A stretch of 40,088 nucleotides of DNA from DAOTUL01 sp034437435 (GCA_964417785.1 CAYQJO010000010.1:1-40088); one strand, 5' to 3'. Counted from the first letter of the stretch, positions 23,586 to 32,973 are shown. Translations and numbers: made by a program. Notes: generated by a model not told the origin, from the letters alone.

Positions 23586-24614
23586 TTGTCCACTGCATAT
23601 ATAACCCACACAAGCTATACCGAACACGATTTACGCGGTCATCCAGAACACGCCGGGCGCATCCGGGCTGTGTGGAAGGAACTGGAAGATGCCGGACTGA
23701 TCGAGCGCACGCTGCCACTGGAACCAGCGATGGCCTCCGACGAACAGATTCTCGCAGTCCATGAAAAAGACTACCTCGATCTGCTGGACGCCATCAGCGA
23801 AGAACCTTATGGTGTACGCTTTGATGCCGACACTTACGCCTTGCCGGTGTCGCCGGGAGTGGCCCGCCTGTCAGCAGGGGGTGTAATCCGGGCTGTCGAT
23901 GCTGTGCTGACCGGTAAGGTCGATAACGCGCTGGCTGTCACCCGGCCACCCGGCCATCACGCCATCCCCTCACGCGGGATGGGATTCTGTCTGCTGGCAA
24001 ATGTGGCGATGGCGGCCCGACACGCCCAGCGGTCACACGGCGTGAAGCGGGTCATGATCGTCGATTACGATGTCCATCATGGCAACGGCACCCAGGACAT
24101 CTTCTATGAAGATGGTGACGTTCTCTTCTTCTCCACCCACCAGTATCCCTTTTATCCCGGCACTGGCGGGGTTCACGAGACCGGGCGCGGAGCCGGACGT
24201 GGGACGACGGTCAATGTACCGCTGGGAGCTGGCCATGGCGACAGCAACTACGCCCGTGTTTATAAAGAAATCCTGTGGCCGGTGGCGCGGCGCTTCAAAC
24301 CGGAGTTGATCCTGGTTTCCGCCGGATTTGACGCGCACTGGATCGACCCGCTGGCATCAATGTCGCTGTCGCTGCATGGTTATGCCCATCTCGACCGCGA
24401 ATTGATCGCCATGGCCGACGAATTATCACACGGTCGGATCGTTTTCGTCATGGAAGGCGGCTACGATCTGGACGCACTGGCGCACGGTGTGCGGAACATC
24501 GCCCATGCTCTGCTGCGCGAGGATGAAATCAGCGATCCGTTGCGGAAAAACGGCCAGCGAGAACCGGAGATCGACCGCCTGATCGCGCAGTTGCGCGAAC
24601 TACACGACGTTTAA
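23586..24614 (+). CDS. Histone-deacetylase/acetoin-utilisation family zinc hydrolase
   Basis: This 342-residue member of the arginase-deacetylase superfamily removes acetyl groups from amines (acetylpolyamines or acetyl-lysine, depending on the member). The HDAC signatures are complete: RPPGHHAIPSRGMGFC with His124 and His125, VDYDVHHGNGTQ with zinc ligands Asp162 and His164, and SAGFDAHWIDPL with Asp249. The start is a TTG at 23586 giving MSTAYITHTSYTEHD, which fits family N-termini; no ATG is available before conserved residues, and no clear ribosome binding site is present. The 3' end overlaps the convergent MgtC-like gene by four bases. The substrate is unknown. Confidence 0.9.
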   Translation: MSTAYITHTSYTEHDLRGHPEHAGRIRAVWKELEDAGLIERTLPLEPAMASDEQILAVHEKDYLDLLDAISEEPYGVRFDADTYALPVSPGVARLSAGGVIRAVDAVLTGKVDNALAVTRPPGHHAIPSRGMGFCLLANVAMAARHAQRSHGVKRVMIVDYDVHHGNGTQDIFYEDGDVLFFSTHQYPFYPGTGGVHETGRGAGRGTTVNVPLGAGHGDSNYARVYKEILWPVARRFKPELILVSAGFDAHWIDPLASMSLSLHGYAHLDRELIAMADELSHGRIVFVMEGGYDLDALAHGVRNIAHALLREDEISDPLRKNGQREPEIDRLIAQLRELHDV

Positions 24615-25030
24615 GACTCGGGTTTATCCTCCAACTTCCGCACCAGGACGAGGATCACCCACACCAACAACGAGACACTCACGGCCAGGAAATAGGCTCC
24701 TAACCCGACCGTCATACCGATGGCCGCCGTGACCCAGATATCGGCGGCGGTCGTCAGGTTGTGGACACCCAACTGGCTGCGGACGATGACACCAGCACCG
24801 AGGAAACTCAGCGCCACCACCACCTGAGAAGCCACCCGTGATGGATCGCCACCGCTGAAACCATGCACCGACAGCGCAGTGAACAGGCAGGCTCCCACGC
24901 CAACCAGCATATGCGTGCGCAGGCCGGCGCTGTGGTCTTTGCGCCGTTCGCGCTCCATACCGATGATGGCGGTCAAGAGCGCCGCGATTAACGTTTCTAT
25001 TGTGACTTCTAACTGCAAACCCAGGCCCAT
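24611..25030 (-). CDS. MgtC/SapB family membrane protein
   Basis: The 139-residue protein has four hydrophobic helices and the family motif IGMERERRKDHSAGLRTHMLVG near the N-terminus. Members are inner-membrane proteins connected with magnesium limitation and membrane energetics; the exact activity is not settled. I chose ATG 25030, five bases after a strong AAAGGAGG site; an in-frame GTG at 25048 lies ahead of that site and is rejected. An extended -10 (TGTTATAAT) sits 20 bases upstream. No M-box or other magnesium leader is visible in the short leader. Confidence 0.9.
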   Translation of the reverse strand: MGLGLQLEVTIETLIAALLTAIIGMERERRKDHSAGLRTHMLVGVGACLFTALSVHGFSGGDPSRVASQVVVALSFLGAGVIVRSQLGVHNLTTAADIWVTAAIGMTVGLGAYFLAVSVSLLVWVILVLVRKLEDKPES

Positions 25031-25049
25031 ATCTGCCTCCTTTAACACT

Positions 25050-25058
25050 ATTATAACA
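25050..25058 (-). promoter_or_regulatory. Extended -10 promoter of the MgtC/SapB gene
   Basis: TGTTATAAT on the minus strand is a perfect extended -10, with no matching -35. It leaves a leader of only about a dozen bases containing the AAAGGAGG ribosome binding site. Confidence 0.65.
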
Positions 25059-25073
25059 TCTCTACTTTTTCTT

Positions 25074-25102
25074 AAATAAAATCGCCCCCATGCGGGAGCG
25101 AT
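25074..25102 (-). terminator. Intrinsic terminator ending the dynamin operon
   Basis: On the minus strand ATCGC-T-CCC-GCAT-GGG-G-GCGAT forms an eight-pair stem with one mismatch, followed by TTTTATTT. It lies about 150 bases after the dynamin stop and just before the MgtC promoter. Confidence 0.7.
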
Positions 25103-25250
25103 CTCAACGGAGAAGGGCCTGCTGGCTTAATAGACGAGTGTGATCTACCGGGCAATGCTTGCAACGCCCCTGGTCAAACGGGCGACCAACCACCGCCGGG
25201 GCAGGATAAAGACAGGTAGAATCTAAAGAGGCGTGGTCAAATACGCCTCG
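25103..25250. repeat. Palindrome-rich intergenic spacer
   Basis: Between the dynamin stop and the terminator are several inverted repeats: GAGGCGT/ACGCCTC (25228-25249, perfect, seven pairs), GGGC...TGC/GCA...GCCC near 25151-25174, and TGGTC/GACCA near 25176-25192. They resemble the short palindromic elements often scattered between genes in Chloroflexota and cyanobacteria. No reading frame of substance is present. The first hairpin is followed by TTTAGATT on the minus strand and may also stop transcription. Confidence 0.35.
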
Positions 25251-27035
25251 CTACATCTTGACTTCTTCGATGCCCTTGCGCAGGGTGGCAAAGCGCTCAC
25301 CGTAGACATCGAAGCGCGTGCGCTGTTCATTATAGCGCTTCGCCAGGACATCCAGGCGGCTGAAAATGGGGGTAAGTACCCGATTGCCATAGCGGGCCAA
25401 ACGCGCCCGTTCTTTGCCTGTCAGGTCATCCAATGCGGTGTGGTAAGTCTCCATCAACCGGTCCACGCGCTGGTTAAATTCGCGCTTGGCCTCGGATTGC
25501 ACGCGGATGTAATAGCGAACTGCTGCCGCACTACCCAGTGCCGCGACCGGCAGAGCGATCACAAACGCTATTGACGCAGTTGCCACCGCCCCGGCTCCCA
25601 GGACCGGTCCCGGCGCGGCCACCGCCGCAATCATGGCCGCAAACCCACCAACCCCAAGCACAGCGCTGGTGGTAAAACGGCTCATATTAGCCTGGAAATC
25701 CGTTTGTATCTCCTCGACCAGCCGCCCCGACGAATAACTGTTGAGTTCAGCTTCGGCCAGACGGATCGCATCTTCCAGTTCTTCGCGCTGTTCCGCATAC
25801 ACATTGGAATCCAACCCACCGACTTCTTCCTGTTCCAGCAGTTCCATCAACCGGTTGAGCCGGTCAATCACGCTGCGCCAGTACAGGCGGCTCTGGTCGA
25901 TCACCGCATTGATATAGCCGCCGGTGGCATCGTTGACATCACGCAGCGAACGCCCGATGACAACATCCTGAAACTCGGCTTGCAGCCTCTCGCGGCTCAG
26001 GGTGCGGCCCAGGCGACGTATCGACAGATTGTTGTCGATGAAGCTCAAGCCGCGCTGGCGCAGCCCTTGAAATACCTGATCGAGTTCGTTCCGTGCCTCC
26101 TGTAGCTGGGCATCCAACCCTAACGACTGGGTTTTCAACTCGGCTTCGACTTCGCGCACCTTTGCGGTGTCTTCCTGGACCAGATCGGCCTTGCGCCGAA
26201 CATCTTCATAGTAGATGTTGACGATCTGGCGGGCGGTATCCAACTGGGCCAGCAGTTTCTGCTTGGCCGGTGGCGATTCCGCCAGCACACCGCGTAAATG
26301 TGCTTTGACCGCATCGATTCCACCAGCAGGCGGGGCGTTATTCTTCTGTGCTTCCAGTGCTTCTTTGGCCGAAACCATGAACAGAAGCGGCTGCAACCCC
26401 AGCAGTTCCTTGACCTGCGCCTCAATAAAGCGCCGAACCTGATTCTGCTCGACGGGCTTGAGCAGGTCGATCTGGTTCACCACCAGGATCACTTTTTTGC
26501 CATAATTCTTCGCCATCTCCAGGTAGATGCGTTCGGTCTCGGCGAAAGCCCGTTTAGCCGACAGTATAAAAATGACCAGATCGCTGCGGTGTAAAAAGTC
26601 TTTGGCGGTCGTCTCATGTCGATGGAAAACCGAGCCAGTCCCTGGCGTATCAACGAAAGCGACGCCAGCCACACCCGTGTTAGGATGTCCCCATTCGCGC
26701 AGACTATCGCTGCGACGGATCGGTTTGCGCAGTGGTTTCTCGCTGTAACGGATCAATTCGATCATCTCGGTGGTCGGCGTAATTCCGGTTGGCAGCAGCG
26801 GTTCCCCCACCAGAGCATTCAGGAATGATGACTTACCAGCGTTGAACTCGCCAATAATCGCCACAAGGTAAAACATCTCGCGCAGATCACGGGCCATCTC
26901 GGACAGCCGCCGTCGATCTTCCGCAGCAACATCACCCACTTCAGCCAGTGTTGTAGCGACATCCTCGATCAAGTCGATCTCGGCTTCACGTAAGGCCGCC
27001 AGCGGTCCATCCAGTGTGTTGACATTCTGTACCAT
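25251..27035 (-). CDS. Dynamin-like GTPase, second of a tandem pair
   Basis: This 594-residue bacterial dynamin-family GTPase would act on membrane shape or repair. G1 is GEFNAGKS (62-69), the switch threonines are in GITPTTE (84-90), G3 is DTPG (129-132) and G4 is NQID (187-190). Long helical segments follow (about 265-450). A hydrophobic hairpin at about 461-506 would insert into the membrane, and the C-terminus is helical. The ATG at 27035 follows GAGGGGGAAGC, 16 bases after the upstream dynamin gene, so the two are co-transcribed. Paired dynamins often form hetero-assemblies in bacteria; that is an inference here. Confidence 0.88.
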   Translation of the reverse strand: MVQNVNTLDGPLAALREAEIDLIEDVATTLAEVGDVAAEDRRRLSEMARDLREMFYLVAIIGEFNAGKSSFLNALVGEPLLPTGITPTTEMIELIRYSEKPLRKPIRRSDSLREWGHPNTGVAGVAFVDTPGTGSVFHRHETTAKDFLHRSDLVIFILSAKRAFAETERIYLEMAKNYGKKVILVVNQIDLLKPVEQNQVRRFIEAQVKELLGLQPLLFMVSAKEALEAQKNNAPPAGGIDAVKAHLRGVLAESPPAKQKLLAQLDTARQIVNIYYEDVRRKADLVQEDTAKVREVEAELKTQSLGLDAQLQEARNELDQVFQGLRQRGLSFIDNNLSIRRLGRTLSRERLQAEFQDVVIGRSLRDVNDATGGYINAVIDQSRLYWRSVIDRLNRLMELLEQEEVGGLDSNVYAEQREELEDAIRLAEAELNSYSSGRLVEEIQTDFQANMSRFTTSAVLGVGGFAAMIAAVAAPGPVLGAGAVATASIAFVIALPVAALGSAAAVRYYIRVQSEAKREFNQRVDRLMETYHTALDDLTGKERARLARYGNRVLTPIFSRLDVLAKRYNEQRTRFDVYGERFATLRKGIEEVKM

Positions 27036-27051
27036 GCTTCCCCCTCACAAT

Positions 27052-28923
27052 TCAGGATGTGCGAACCGCTGCCCGATCACGCAGGCGGGTTAGCTCAGAT
27101 TCGATACTCACCATTTCCTGCTCAGCAGCCTGCAACCTGTTCATCTGATCGGTTTGTATCTGGGTTTGGGTTTCGACCAACCGCGTCAGCGGCGCAACAA
27201 CCTCCCGGCGAAGCTGCATGCCGTAATCAATCTGGCGGTCGGCGGTCTTGGTGAGAATCTCGATATACTGATTCTGCAATTTCAGCATCCGGTTGGTGTG
27301 GCCGGTTTCCAATGACCGGCCCAACAGCGGCAGCAGCACCGGTCCCAACAGCGCCAGTCCGATCAGGAACAACAACACACCGACAGATGCCGGTTCAGCG
27401 AAATCAATCGCGCCACCGAAGGCCAGCACCGCGATAATGGCGATGAGCAGCAGTTCCCACACGGCCAGCAGAAACAAAACATTCCGCAGGCTTTGTTCCA
27501 GCTTACCCGTTTCCACCTCACGGGCTTCGGCCTGAATTGCATCCAGGTCAGGACGCATGGATTGTAAAATGCGCCGGTCATACTGAAGCGGAGCCTGAAT
27601 CTCACCGATTACTTTGCCCCGTATGTTGGGCGGCAGCGCTTTGATCTCCCGGTTGGCATACTTGACCAGATCGTCAATATCCTGTAGGTCCTTGCCCTCC
27701 ATGCGCGGGCCAAGCCGCTCAGCCACATCCGGTAGCTGGTTGACGGGTTCGTAAACATTGTGCTGTTCAAATGCAGCACGAGCGTAATTTTTCTGGCTGC
27801 GGAACAGGCGCGAAAGGCCGGTCAGGTCCACCAATCCACGCCGGATCGACAACAGGGCCTGCGAAAGCTGGAAAATCTCGCGAATCGCCAGACCACCACG
27901 CCGGGCCGCTTCATCGAATTTCGCCCGGATGTCTTCGACAATCTCGCGGACGATTTTCTCCTGTTCGCGTTTGTATGCGGCAAGCTGCTGGTTGACATTA
28001 TCAGCGATACTCTGGTAATGGTCCAGAACCGACTGGTTGGCTTTGACTGCCTCCATCGCCACGCCATGAACATTCTGGATAATCTGCAACGGAGTCTGTA
28101 GCTTCTGGCGCAGCCGCTCAACATCGCTGAGTTGGTCATCCACAAAATCCTGAATCTGGTAGAGGCCGCTGTCGGTCCACAGCGATTCGTCAAATGTCGT
28201 GCCTTGATGGGCTTCCAGACCGTTGCGGGCCGATACCAACCAGACCTCCGGCTTGAAGCCCAGGCGGTCCTGGCTCTGGTCCAGCACATAATCGCGCACC
28301 GTATCAGATTCCTCGACACTGAGCAAGTCAGCCTGGTTAATGAGGATAATCACTTTCTTGCCGTACTGGCGCAACTGCTGCATGTAATCCAAATTGCGCT
28401 GAGTCATGGCCTGAGTCGCCAGCATCACCAGCATGACCACGTCGCTGCGGTGGAGAAATTTGCGCGTCGTCTCTTCATGGCGCTGGAAGACCGACTCCAG
28501 GCCCGGCGTATCAACAAAACTGACTTTTCGCAGCAAAGGCGACGGGTAAAAGACCGTATCCACCTCACCGCCAGAGTCCATATGTTGGGCTTCATCACCG
28601 TAGCGCAAAATACTGATGCGGTCGGTTGTCGGTACCGGCCCGACACGCAGTAATTCTTCAGTCCCCAGCAAAGCGTTAACCAGGCTGGATTTACCCGAAC
28701 TGAACGGTCCTACAAACACCATCAAGAAAGGGTGATCCGCGTGAAACAGGGCATCGCGCACCTGGGCCACCCGTTCCTCTTCTAGCGCATCGATCTTGGG
28801 CAACACTTCAAGCAGTTCCGTGATCAGTTCGTACTCACGGCGACGGATCGCTTCATAAGTCTTGACCAGTTGCGTTGGTTCCACCCGGGTTGGTTGGTCT
28901 GTCACAGTTTGTCCATGCCTCAT
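27052..28923 (-). CDS. Dynamin-like GTPase, first of a tandem pair
   Basis: This 623-residue GTPase has G1 GPFSSGKS (72-79), switch PTTD (98-101), G3 DTPG (138-141) and G4 NQAD (196-199). A helical stalk is followed by two strongly hydrophobic helices (about 482-534) and a C-terminal coiled coil of about 85 residues. It shares layout with its downstream neighbour but differs clearly in sequence, as expected for an old duplication. The ATG at 28923 lacks a strong ribosome binding site. A promoter at 28941-28969 precedes it, back to back with the cyclase gene. I expect a role in membrane remodelling or stress, but no partner identifies the process. Confidence 0.88.
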   Translation of the reverse strand: MRHGQTVTDQPTRVEPTQLVKTYEAIRRREYELITELLEVLPKIDALEEERVAQVRDALFHADHPFLMVFVGPFSSGKSSLVNALLGTEELLRVGPVPTTDRISILRYGDEAQHMDSGGEVDTVFYPSPLLRKVSFVDTPGLESVFQRHEETTRKFLHRSDVVMLVMLATQAMTQRNLDYMQQLRQYGKKVIILINQADLLSVEESDTVRDYVLDQSQDRLGFKPEVWLVSARNGLEAHQGTTFDESLWTDSGLYQIQDFVDDQLSDVERLRQKLQTPLQIIQNVHGVAMEAVKANQSVLDHYQSIADNVNQQLAAYKREQEKIVREIVEDIRAKFDEAARRGGLAIREIFQLSQALLSIRRGLVDLTGLSRLFRSQKNYARAAFEQHNVYEPVNQLPDVAERLGPRMEGKDLQDIDDLVKYANREIKALPPNIRGKVIGEIQAPLQYDRRILQSMRPDLDAIQAEAREVETGKLEQSLRNVLFLLAVWELLLIAIIAVLAFGGAIDFAEPASVGVLLFLIGLALLGPVLLPLLGRSLETGHTNRMLKLQNQYIEILTKTADRQIDYGMQLRREVVAPLTRLVETQTQIQTDQMNRLQAAEQEMVSIESELTRLRDRAAVRTS

Positions 28924-28940
28924 CGTTCAGCACTGCAAAA

Positions 28941-28969
28941 ACTATACAATACCGCACGCATCCTGACTA
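28941..28969 (-). promoter_or_regulatory. Promoter of the dynamin operon
   Basis: TAGTCA (28969-28964), a 17-base spacer and TATAGT (28946-28941) on the minus strand. Transcription would begin only about 10 bases before the ATG at 28923. Confidence 0.5.
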
Positions 28970-29023
28970 CCTTTGCTTAGATCAGCAACACAGCTAAAAT
29001 GTGAGATGAATTATCGATAGAGC

Positions 29024-31042
29024 ATGGCGGATATGATCGACCACAACGAAAACCCCCAATTCACGAAAGAGAGACGCCAACTGAAGCTCTTGCTGGCGCT
29101 GGATGCCGCACGCGACGCGCAGCAGGTCGAGTCCGATCCGGATTCGATTTTCAACGCCATTATGCTGCTGCTCAAGAGCCACTTTGAGGCCGATGCCTGT
29201 GCCATCCTCATCCAGGCGGATGACACCAAAACCGTAGAAAGTCTGGTCTTCTCCGGCATTGACACGGATGAAGCGCTGCAACTCTGCCGGGAGGCTATCA
29301 ACCTGCACCTGCCGGGACCGCTCAGCCATAGCGGTTTTGCTTTGGGCATGCGCATCGTCCACGATGAGAGCGACTCCCTGCTCGGCGGACTGCTCATCGC
29401 CCGCCATGGCAGACCGTTCTCAGACCAGGACACCGAGATGCTGGCCGTCGCCGAGAGCCAGATCGACTCCGCCATCATTCAAGTACGCACGTTGTGGCAA
29501 CTGGTCCAGCGCAAGACAGAACTCGAAGCCATCTACCACATTGACCGTCTGCGCGACAGTACCACAGACGAGATGATGCTGATTAACGATTTCAGCCAAC
29601 TCCTGATCGATTACTTCAGCACTGAGTTATGCATCATCTTCGTGAACCACATCGACAGTGGTGAGACGGTACTGCGCGGCGTCATCGACCGCCACAACCT
29701 GCCTGCTGGCACACTGGAAACCATTCAGGCCATGGCCGATACCATCGACAACATTCATGAAATGCCGCTGCCTCCCCTTCAGGTTATGGCGGCACCGCTG
29801 GTGGTCTCGGGTGTTCGTCTGGGTACGGTCGTCATCGGTCGCCGCTCTGCTTATTCCATAAGCGATCACAGCCTGATTCACGCTATGGTCACTCAGATGG
29901 ACTCGGCACTGGCGCACATCCGGACCATCCAGCAGCTTTTCCAACGTAACAAAGAACTGGAAACCGTCTATATTATCGACAAAATCCGTGATAATGAGAC
30001 AGATATGGACCGCATGCTGCAAGAGGTACTGCTGGTATTATGCCAGGCCGTCTCGGCGGAGATTGGTTATCTGATGCTGTTCAGCGAGACCGACGAGCAA
30101 ACGCTTGAACTCCGTGCCACCACATCGGACGGCCTGACCGCCGCTCACCTGCAAACCGTTCAGCAACAGTCCCGCATCGCGCTGGACTCCGGTGAACCGG
30201 TGTTCTCCAATGTTCCCGACGGTGCCGTTCGGTCGATTGTCGCCATTCCGTTGACACTCAACGATCAGGTGATCGGCGTGTTTGGCGCGGTGAACAGCCG
30301 TAATCCACGCGGCTTCAACGCCGAAGACCGGCGCATGCTGACCGCCATCACCACCCAGGTCGATACCGCCGTATTCGAGCAGTTACAGCGGCGGCAGATG
30401 CGGCGGGTGCTGAGCAGGTCGGTCGATCCCAAAGTCATCGACCATCTGCTCAGCCGCGCTAACAAAGACATCCTGGCCGGTGAGCGCGTAACCCTCACCG
30501 TCTTATTTGCTGATTTGCGCGATTCAACCATCTGGGTGGAGCATACACCACCAGAGCAACTGGTCAGTACATTGAACCGGTTTCTGGGCAAGATGACGGA
30601 GGTCATTTTCGCCTATGGCGGCACCCTGGATAAATTTGTCGGTGACGAGTGTATTGCCCTGTTTGGCTGTCCGTTACCAATGGAAGATCATGCCTTGAAC
30701 GCTGTGCGCTGCGCCCTGGAAATGCAGCGAGTCCACCGTGAACTACAGGCGGAACTGCGTGAAAAGGGCATTGACCTCCCCGATGTGGGTATCGGCATCA
30801 GCACCGGCGAGGTCATCGCTGGTGAGATTGGGTCGCCTGTGCGAACTGATTTCACTGCGTTGGGTCGTTCGATCAATCTGGGCGCACGGTTGTGCAAGGC
30901 GGCCCTCGGCGGCCAGATTCTCATCAGCAAACAAACAAACCAGACCTGCCGTCCATTGATCGAAGCCGAAGAACTGGCACCGGTCGAACTCAAGGGATTG
31001 GGACCGGTACAGGTCTATCAGCTACTTCGCGTGAACAAGTGA
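29024..31042 (+). CDS. Class III adenylate cyclase with three GAF-like domains
   Basis: The 672-residue soluble signalling protein makes cAMP. Three GAF-like sensor modules (about 20-155, 165-300 and 310-455) are joined by similar helical linkers; the repeats HIDRLRD and IIDKIRD mark the boundaries. The cyclase domain at about 485-665 keeps all key residues: metal ligands Asp497 (FADLRD) and Asp541 (FVGDE), adenine-selecting Lys537 and Asp609, and transition-state Asn618 and Arg622 (SINLGARL). It is therefore predicted active and ATP-specific. The ATG at 29024 has weak GAG ahead; a TAAAAT -10 lies near 28997. lysA starts one base after the stop. Confidence 0.9.
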   Translation: MADMIDHNENPQFTKERRQLKLLLALDAARDAQQVESDPDSIFNAIMLLLKSHFEADACAILIQADDTKTVESLVFSGIDTDEALQLCREAINLHLPGPLSHSGFALGMRIVHDESDSLLGGLLIARHGRPFSDQDTEMLAVAESQIDSAIIQVRTLWQLVQRKTELEAIYHIDRLRDSTTDEMMLINDFSQLLIDYFSTELCIIFVNHIDSGETVLRGVIDRHNLPAGTLETIQAMADTIDNIHEMPLPPLQVMAAPLVVSGVRLGTVVIGRRSAYSISDHSLIHAMVTQMDSALAHIRTIQQLFQRNKELETVYIIDKIRDNETDMDRMLQEVLLVLCQAVSAEIGYLMLFSETDEQTLELRATTSDGLTAAHLQTVQQQSRIALDSGEPVFSNVPDGAVRSIVAIPLTLNDQVIGVFGAVNSRNPRGFNAEDRRMLTAITTQVDTAVFEQLQRRQMRRVLSRSVDPKVIDHLLSRANKDILAGERVTLTVLFADLRDSTIWVEHTPPEQLVSTLNRFLGKMTEVIFAYGGTLDKFVGDECIALFGCPLPMEDHALNAVRCALEMQRVHRELQAELREKGIDLPDVGIGISTGEVIAGEIGSPVRTDFTALGRSINLGARLCKAALGGQILISKQTNQTCRPLIEAEELAPVELKGLGPVQVYQLLRVNK

Positions 31043-31043
31043 C

Positions 31044-32264
31044 ATGTTCAACGATACGATCCGCTATAACGATAACAAATTGGTGGTGGGTGGTGTACCG
31101 CTGGCCGAAATCGCACAGGCCGTCGGCACACCCACCTATGTCTACAGCCTGGACCGTGCCCGCCACAACTATCACACAATCCAGGCTGCGTTCAGCACGG
31201 CCCATATCCACTATAGCGCCAAAGCCAACGGTAATCTGGCGGTCCTGCACGCCTTGATCCAGGCCGGTGCCGGGATCGATGCCGTCAGCGCCGGCGAGAT
31301 TTTCCGCGCACGGACCGCTGGTGCTAAAGCCAACGACATCGTGTTCGCCGGTGTCGGCAAAACACCCACTGAACTGCGCTACGCGGTCGAGCAAGGTGTC
31401 GGCTGGATCAACATCGAGAACACCGCCGAATGTGATACGCTGGAGACCATCGCCAGCGAAACAGGACGGAAAATCCGGGTCGCCCTGCGCTATAACCCGG
31501 ATGTGACGGCCAACACCCATCCTTACATTGCGACCGGTCATGGCGGGGCCAAATTCGGCCTGACCGCCGATGCCATTCGCGTCATCCTGGCGAAACGCTA
31601 CCACCATCTCGATTTTGCCGGGATTCACATCCATATCGGTAGCCAACTTCACGACACCGACGCAACGGTGGCGGCGATCAACGCAGCGCTTGAACTCATC
31701 GCTCCGTATCCCCACATCCATAGCGTCAACATCGGTGGTGGTCTGCCGGTCGCCTATACAACGGATGAACACATCCCGGATTTGCAGACATTCGCTGATG
31801 CCGTACTGCCGCTGCTGAAAGACTATCAACTTCTATTGGAACCGGGCCGGTCGATCATCGCCGACGCCGGAGTTCTCATCACCGAGATTCTGTATGTCAA
31901 ACGACAGGCGGGCCAGACATTTTACATCGTGGATGCCAGCATGACAGAATTGATACGTCCGGCATTGTATCAGGCACAGCATTTGATTTTGCCAATCTGC
32001 GAGCGGGACGAGGAACAGCAAACGGTGACCGTCGTCGGACCAGTCTGCGAGACAACAGATGTGCTGGCCTCCAATATCGTGCTGCCGGACATGCAGCCGG
32101 GGGATCGGCTGGCAATTCTGACGGCGGGAGCCTATGGTATGGTCATGTCAAGCACATATAATGCCCGTCCGCGCCCGCCCGAAGTGGTTGTCGATGGGTC
32201 CTCATGGCGGATCAGCCGCCCCCGCGAGACCTGGGACGATCTGATTCGTGGGGAGTCGATTTAA
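31044..32264 (+). CDS. lysA: Diaminopimelate decarboxylase
   Basis: PLP enzyme that converts meso-diaminopimelate to lysine, the last step of lysine synthesis. The 406-residue length is standard. PLP-binding Lys60 is in HYSAKAN, HIHIGSQ is at 195-201, the phosphate-binding glycines GGG at 231-233, the EPGRS block follows, and Cys335 is in GPVCETTD, the active-site cysteine contributed across the dimer. The ATG at 31044 is one base after the cyclase stop, so translation is probably coupled, an odd pairing of a signalling and a biosynthetic gene. The 3' end overlaps the convergent HTH gene by four bases. Confidence 0.95.
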   Translation: MFNDTIRYNDNKLVVGGVPLAEIAQAVGTPTYVYSLDRARHNYHTIQAAFSTAHIHYSAKANGNLAVLHALIQAGAGIDAVSAGEIFRARTAGAKANDIVFAGVGKTPTELRYAVEQGVGWINIENTAECDTLETIASETGRKIRVALRYNPDVTANTHPYIATGHGGAKFGLTADAIRVILAKRYHHLDFAGIHIHIGSQLHDTDATVAAINAALELIAPYPHIHSVNIGGGLPVAYTTDEHIPDLQTFADAVLPLLKDYQLLLEPGRSIIADAGVLITEILYVKRQAGQTFYIVDASMTELIRPALYQAQHLILPICERDEEQQTVTVVGPVCETTDVLASNIVLPDMQPGDRLAILTAGAYGMVMSSTYNARPRPPEVVVDGSSWRISRPRETWDDLIRGESI

Positions 32265-32935
32265 AACAGCCAGTCCGGGTTGTCGAACCCGGCGTATTCC
32301 TGAATCGCGCCGTAGACGTGCATTGCCAGATCAGTGCGGTGAACAACTATCGTGCAGATACCGTTTTCCAGACGGTTGTGCCGGGTATCGCTGCCTTTTT
32401 TGACATAGGTTTTCTTCAGGCATGCTGGCGACAAATCGAGCAGCGTAAGCCAGTACGCTTCGATCCGAGCAATCTCAGCGAGATCAGACGTATGGCAGTG
32501 GATGTGTACGGCGAATTCGTCGTCATGAACCATTAGCTCATCGCGCAGGAACCGCGCAAACAACACGATCATGTTGGGGTCGGAGTTCACAAAATGAATG
32601 CGGTTGCGCAGTTTGGCCCCTTCCGCCCAGTAGAGCATACACCCCATCATATGAAGTAGTCGCCCTTCACATGCCGCCAACCTACCTTGCTGCTGCTGCT
32701 GAAGACGCTGTGCCTGAGCAGTTTCACGGTTATGAGCGGCTCCGGCCACACTCCTGTTGATCGTGCCACTGCGCCGCTCATCAAGATTTTGGCGTTGAGC
32801 ATTTGTCAGGGTCACATCACGCACCCATGAGCTAACAGAGCTTTTGGCGACACCCAACTGTTCTGCAATGTCTTTCAACGATAGCCCTTCCGAACGCAAG
32901 CGACGAGCTTCCTGCTTTTCAATTGTCTTTGCCAT
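32261..32935 (-). CDS. HTH protein with LAGLIDADG-like C-terminal domain (uncertain)
   Basis: The 224-residue protein starts with a helix-turn-helix (EARRLRSEGLSLKDIAEQLG and SSVSSWVRD, about 9-41), then a Gln-rich linker with QQQQQ at 79-83. The C-terminal domain (about 92-224) has YWAEG (102-106), FVNSDP (115-120), an IHCHTSD strand and a final GAIQEYAG helix. This arrangement recalls a family of uncharacterised actinobacterial and Chloroflexota proteins that I believe have a LAGLIDADG-type fold, but no catalytic motif is evident. The ATG at 32935 follows AAGGAA. It lies directly downstream of two tRNA genes, a common site for mobile or selfish genes. Confidence 0.6.
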   Translation of the reverse strand: MAKTIEKQEARRLRSEGLSLKDIAEQLGVAKSSVSSWVRDVTLTNAQRQNLDERRSGTINRSVAGAAHNRETAQAQRLQQQQQGRLAACEGRLLHMMGCMLYWAEGAKLRNRIHFVNSDPNMIVLFARFLRDELMVHDDEFAVHIHCHTSDLAEIARIEAYWLTLLDLSPACLKKTYVKKGSDTRHNRLENGICTIVVHRTDLAMHVYGAIQEYAGFDNPDWLF

Positions 32936-32973
32936 AATGGTTCCTTGAAAGTGATGAAGTCAAACAAGAAATA

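Noticed and set aside
25163..25234. Tiny plus-strand frame of 23 codons in the palindromic spacer
   Set aside because: Too short, no ribosome binding site, and fully within inverted repeats.
30990..31829. 279-codon minus-strand frame opposite lysA
   Set aside because: It is antisense to an unambiguous LysA and has no domain or start signal.
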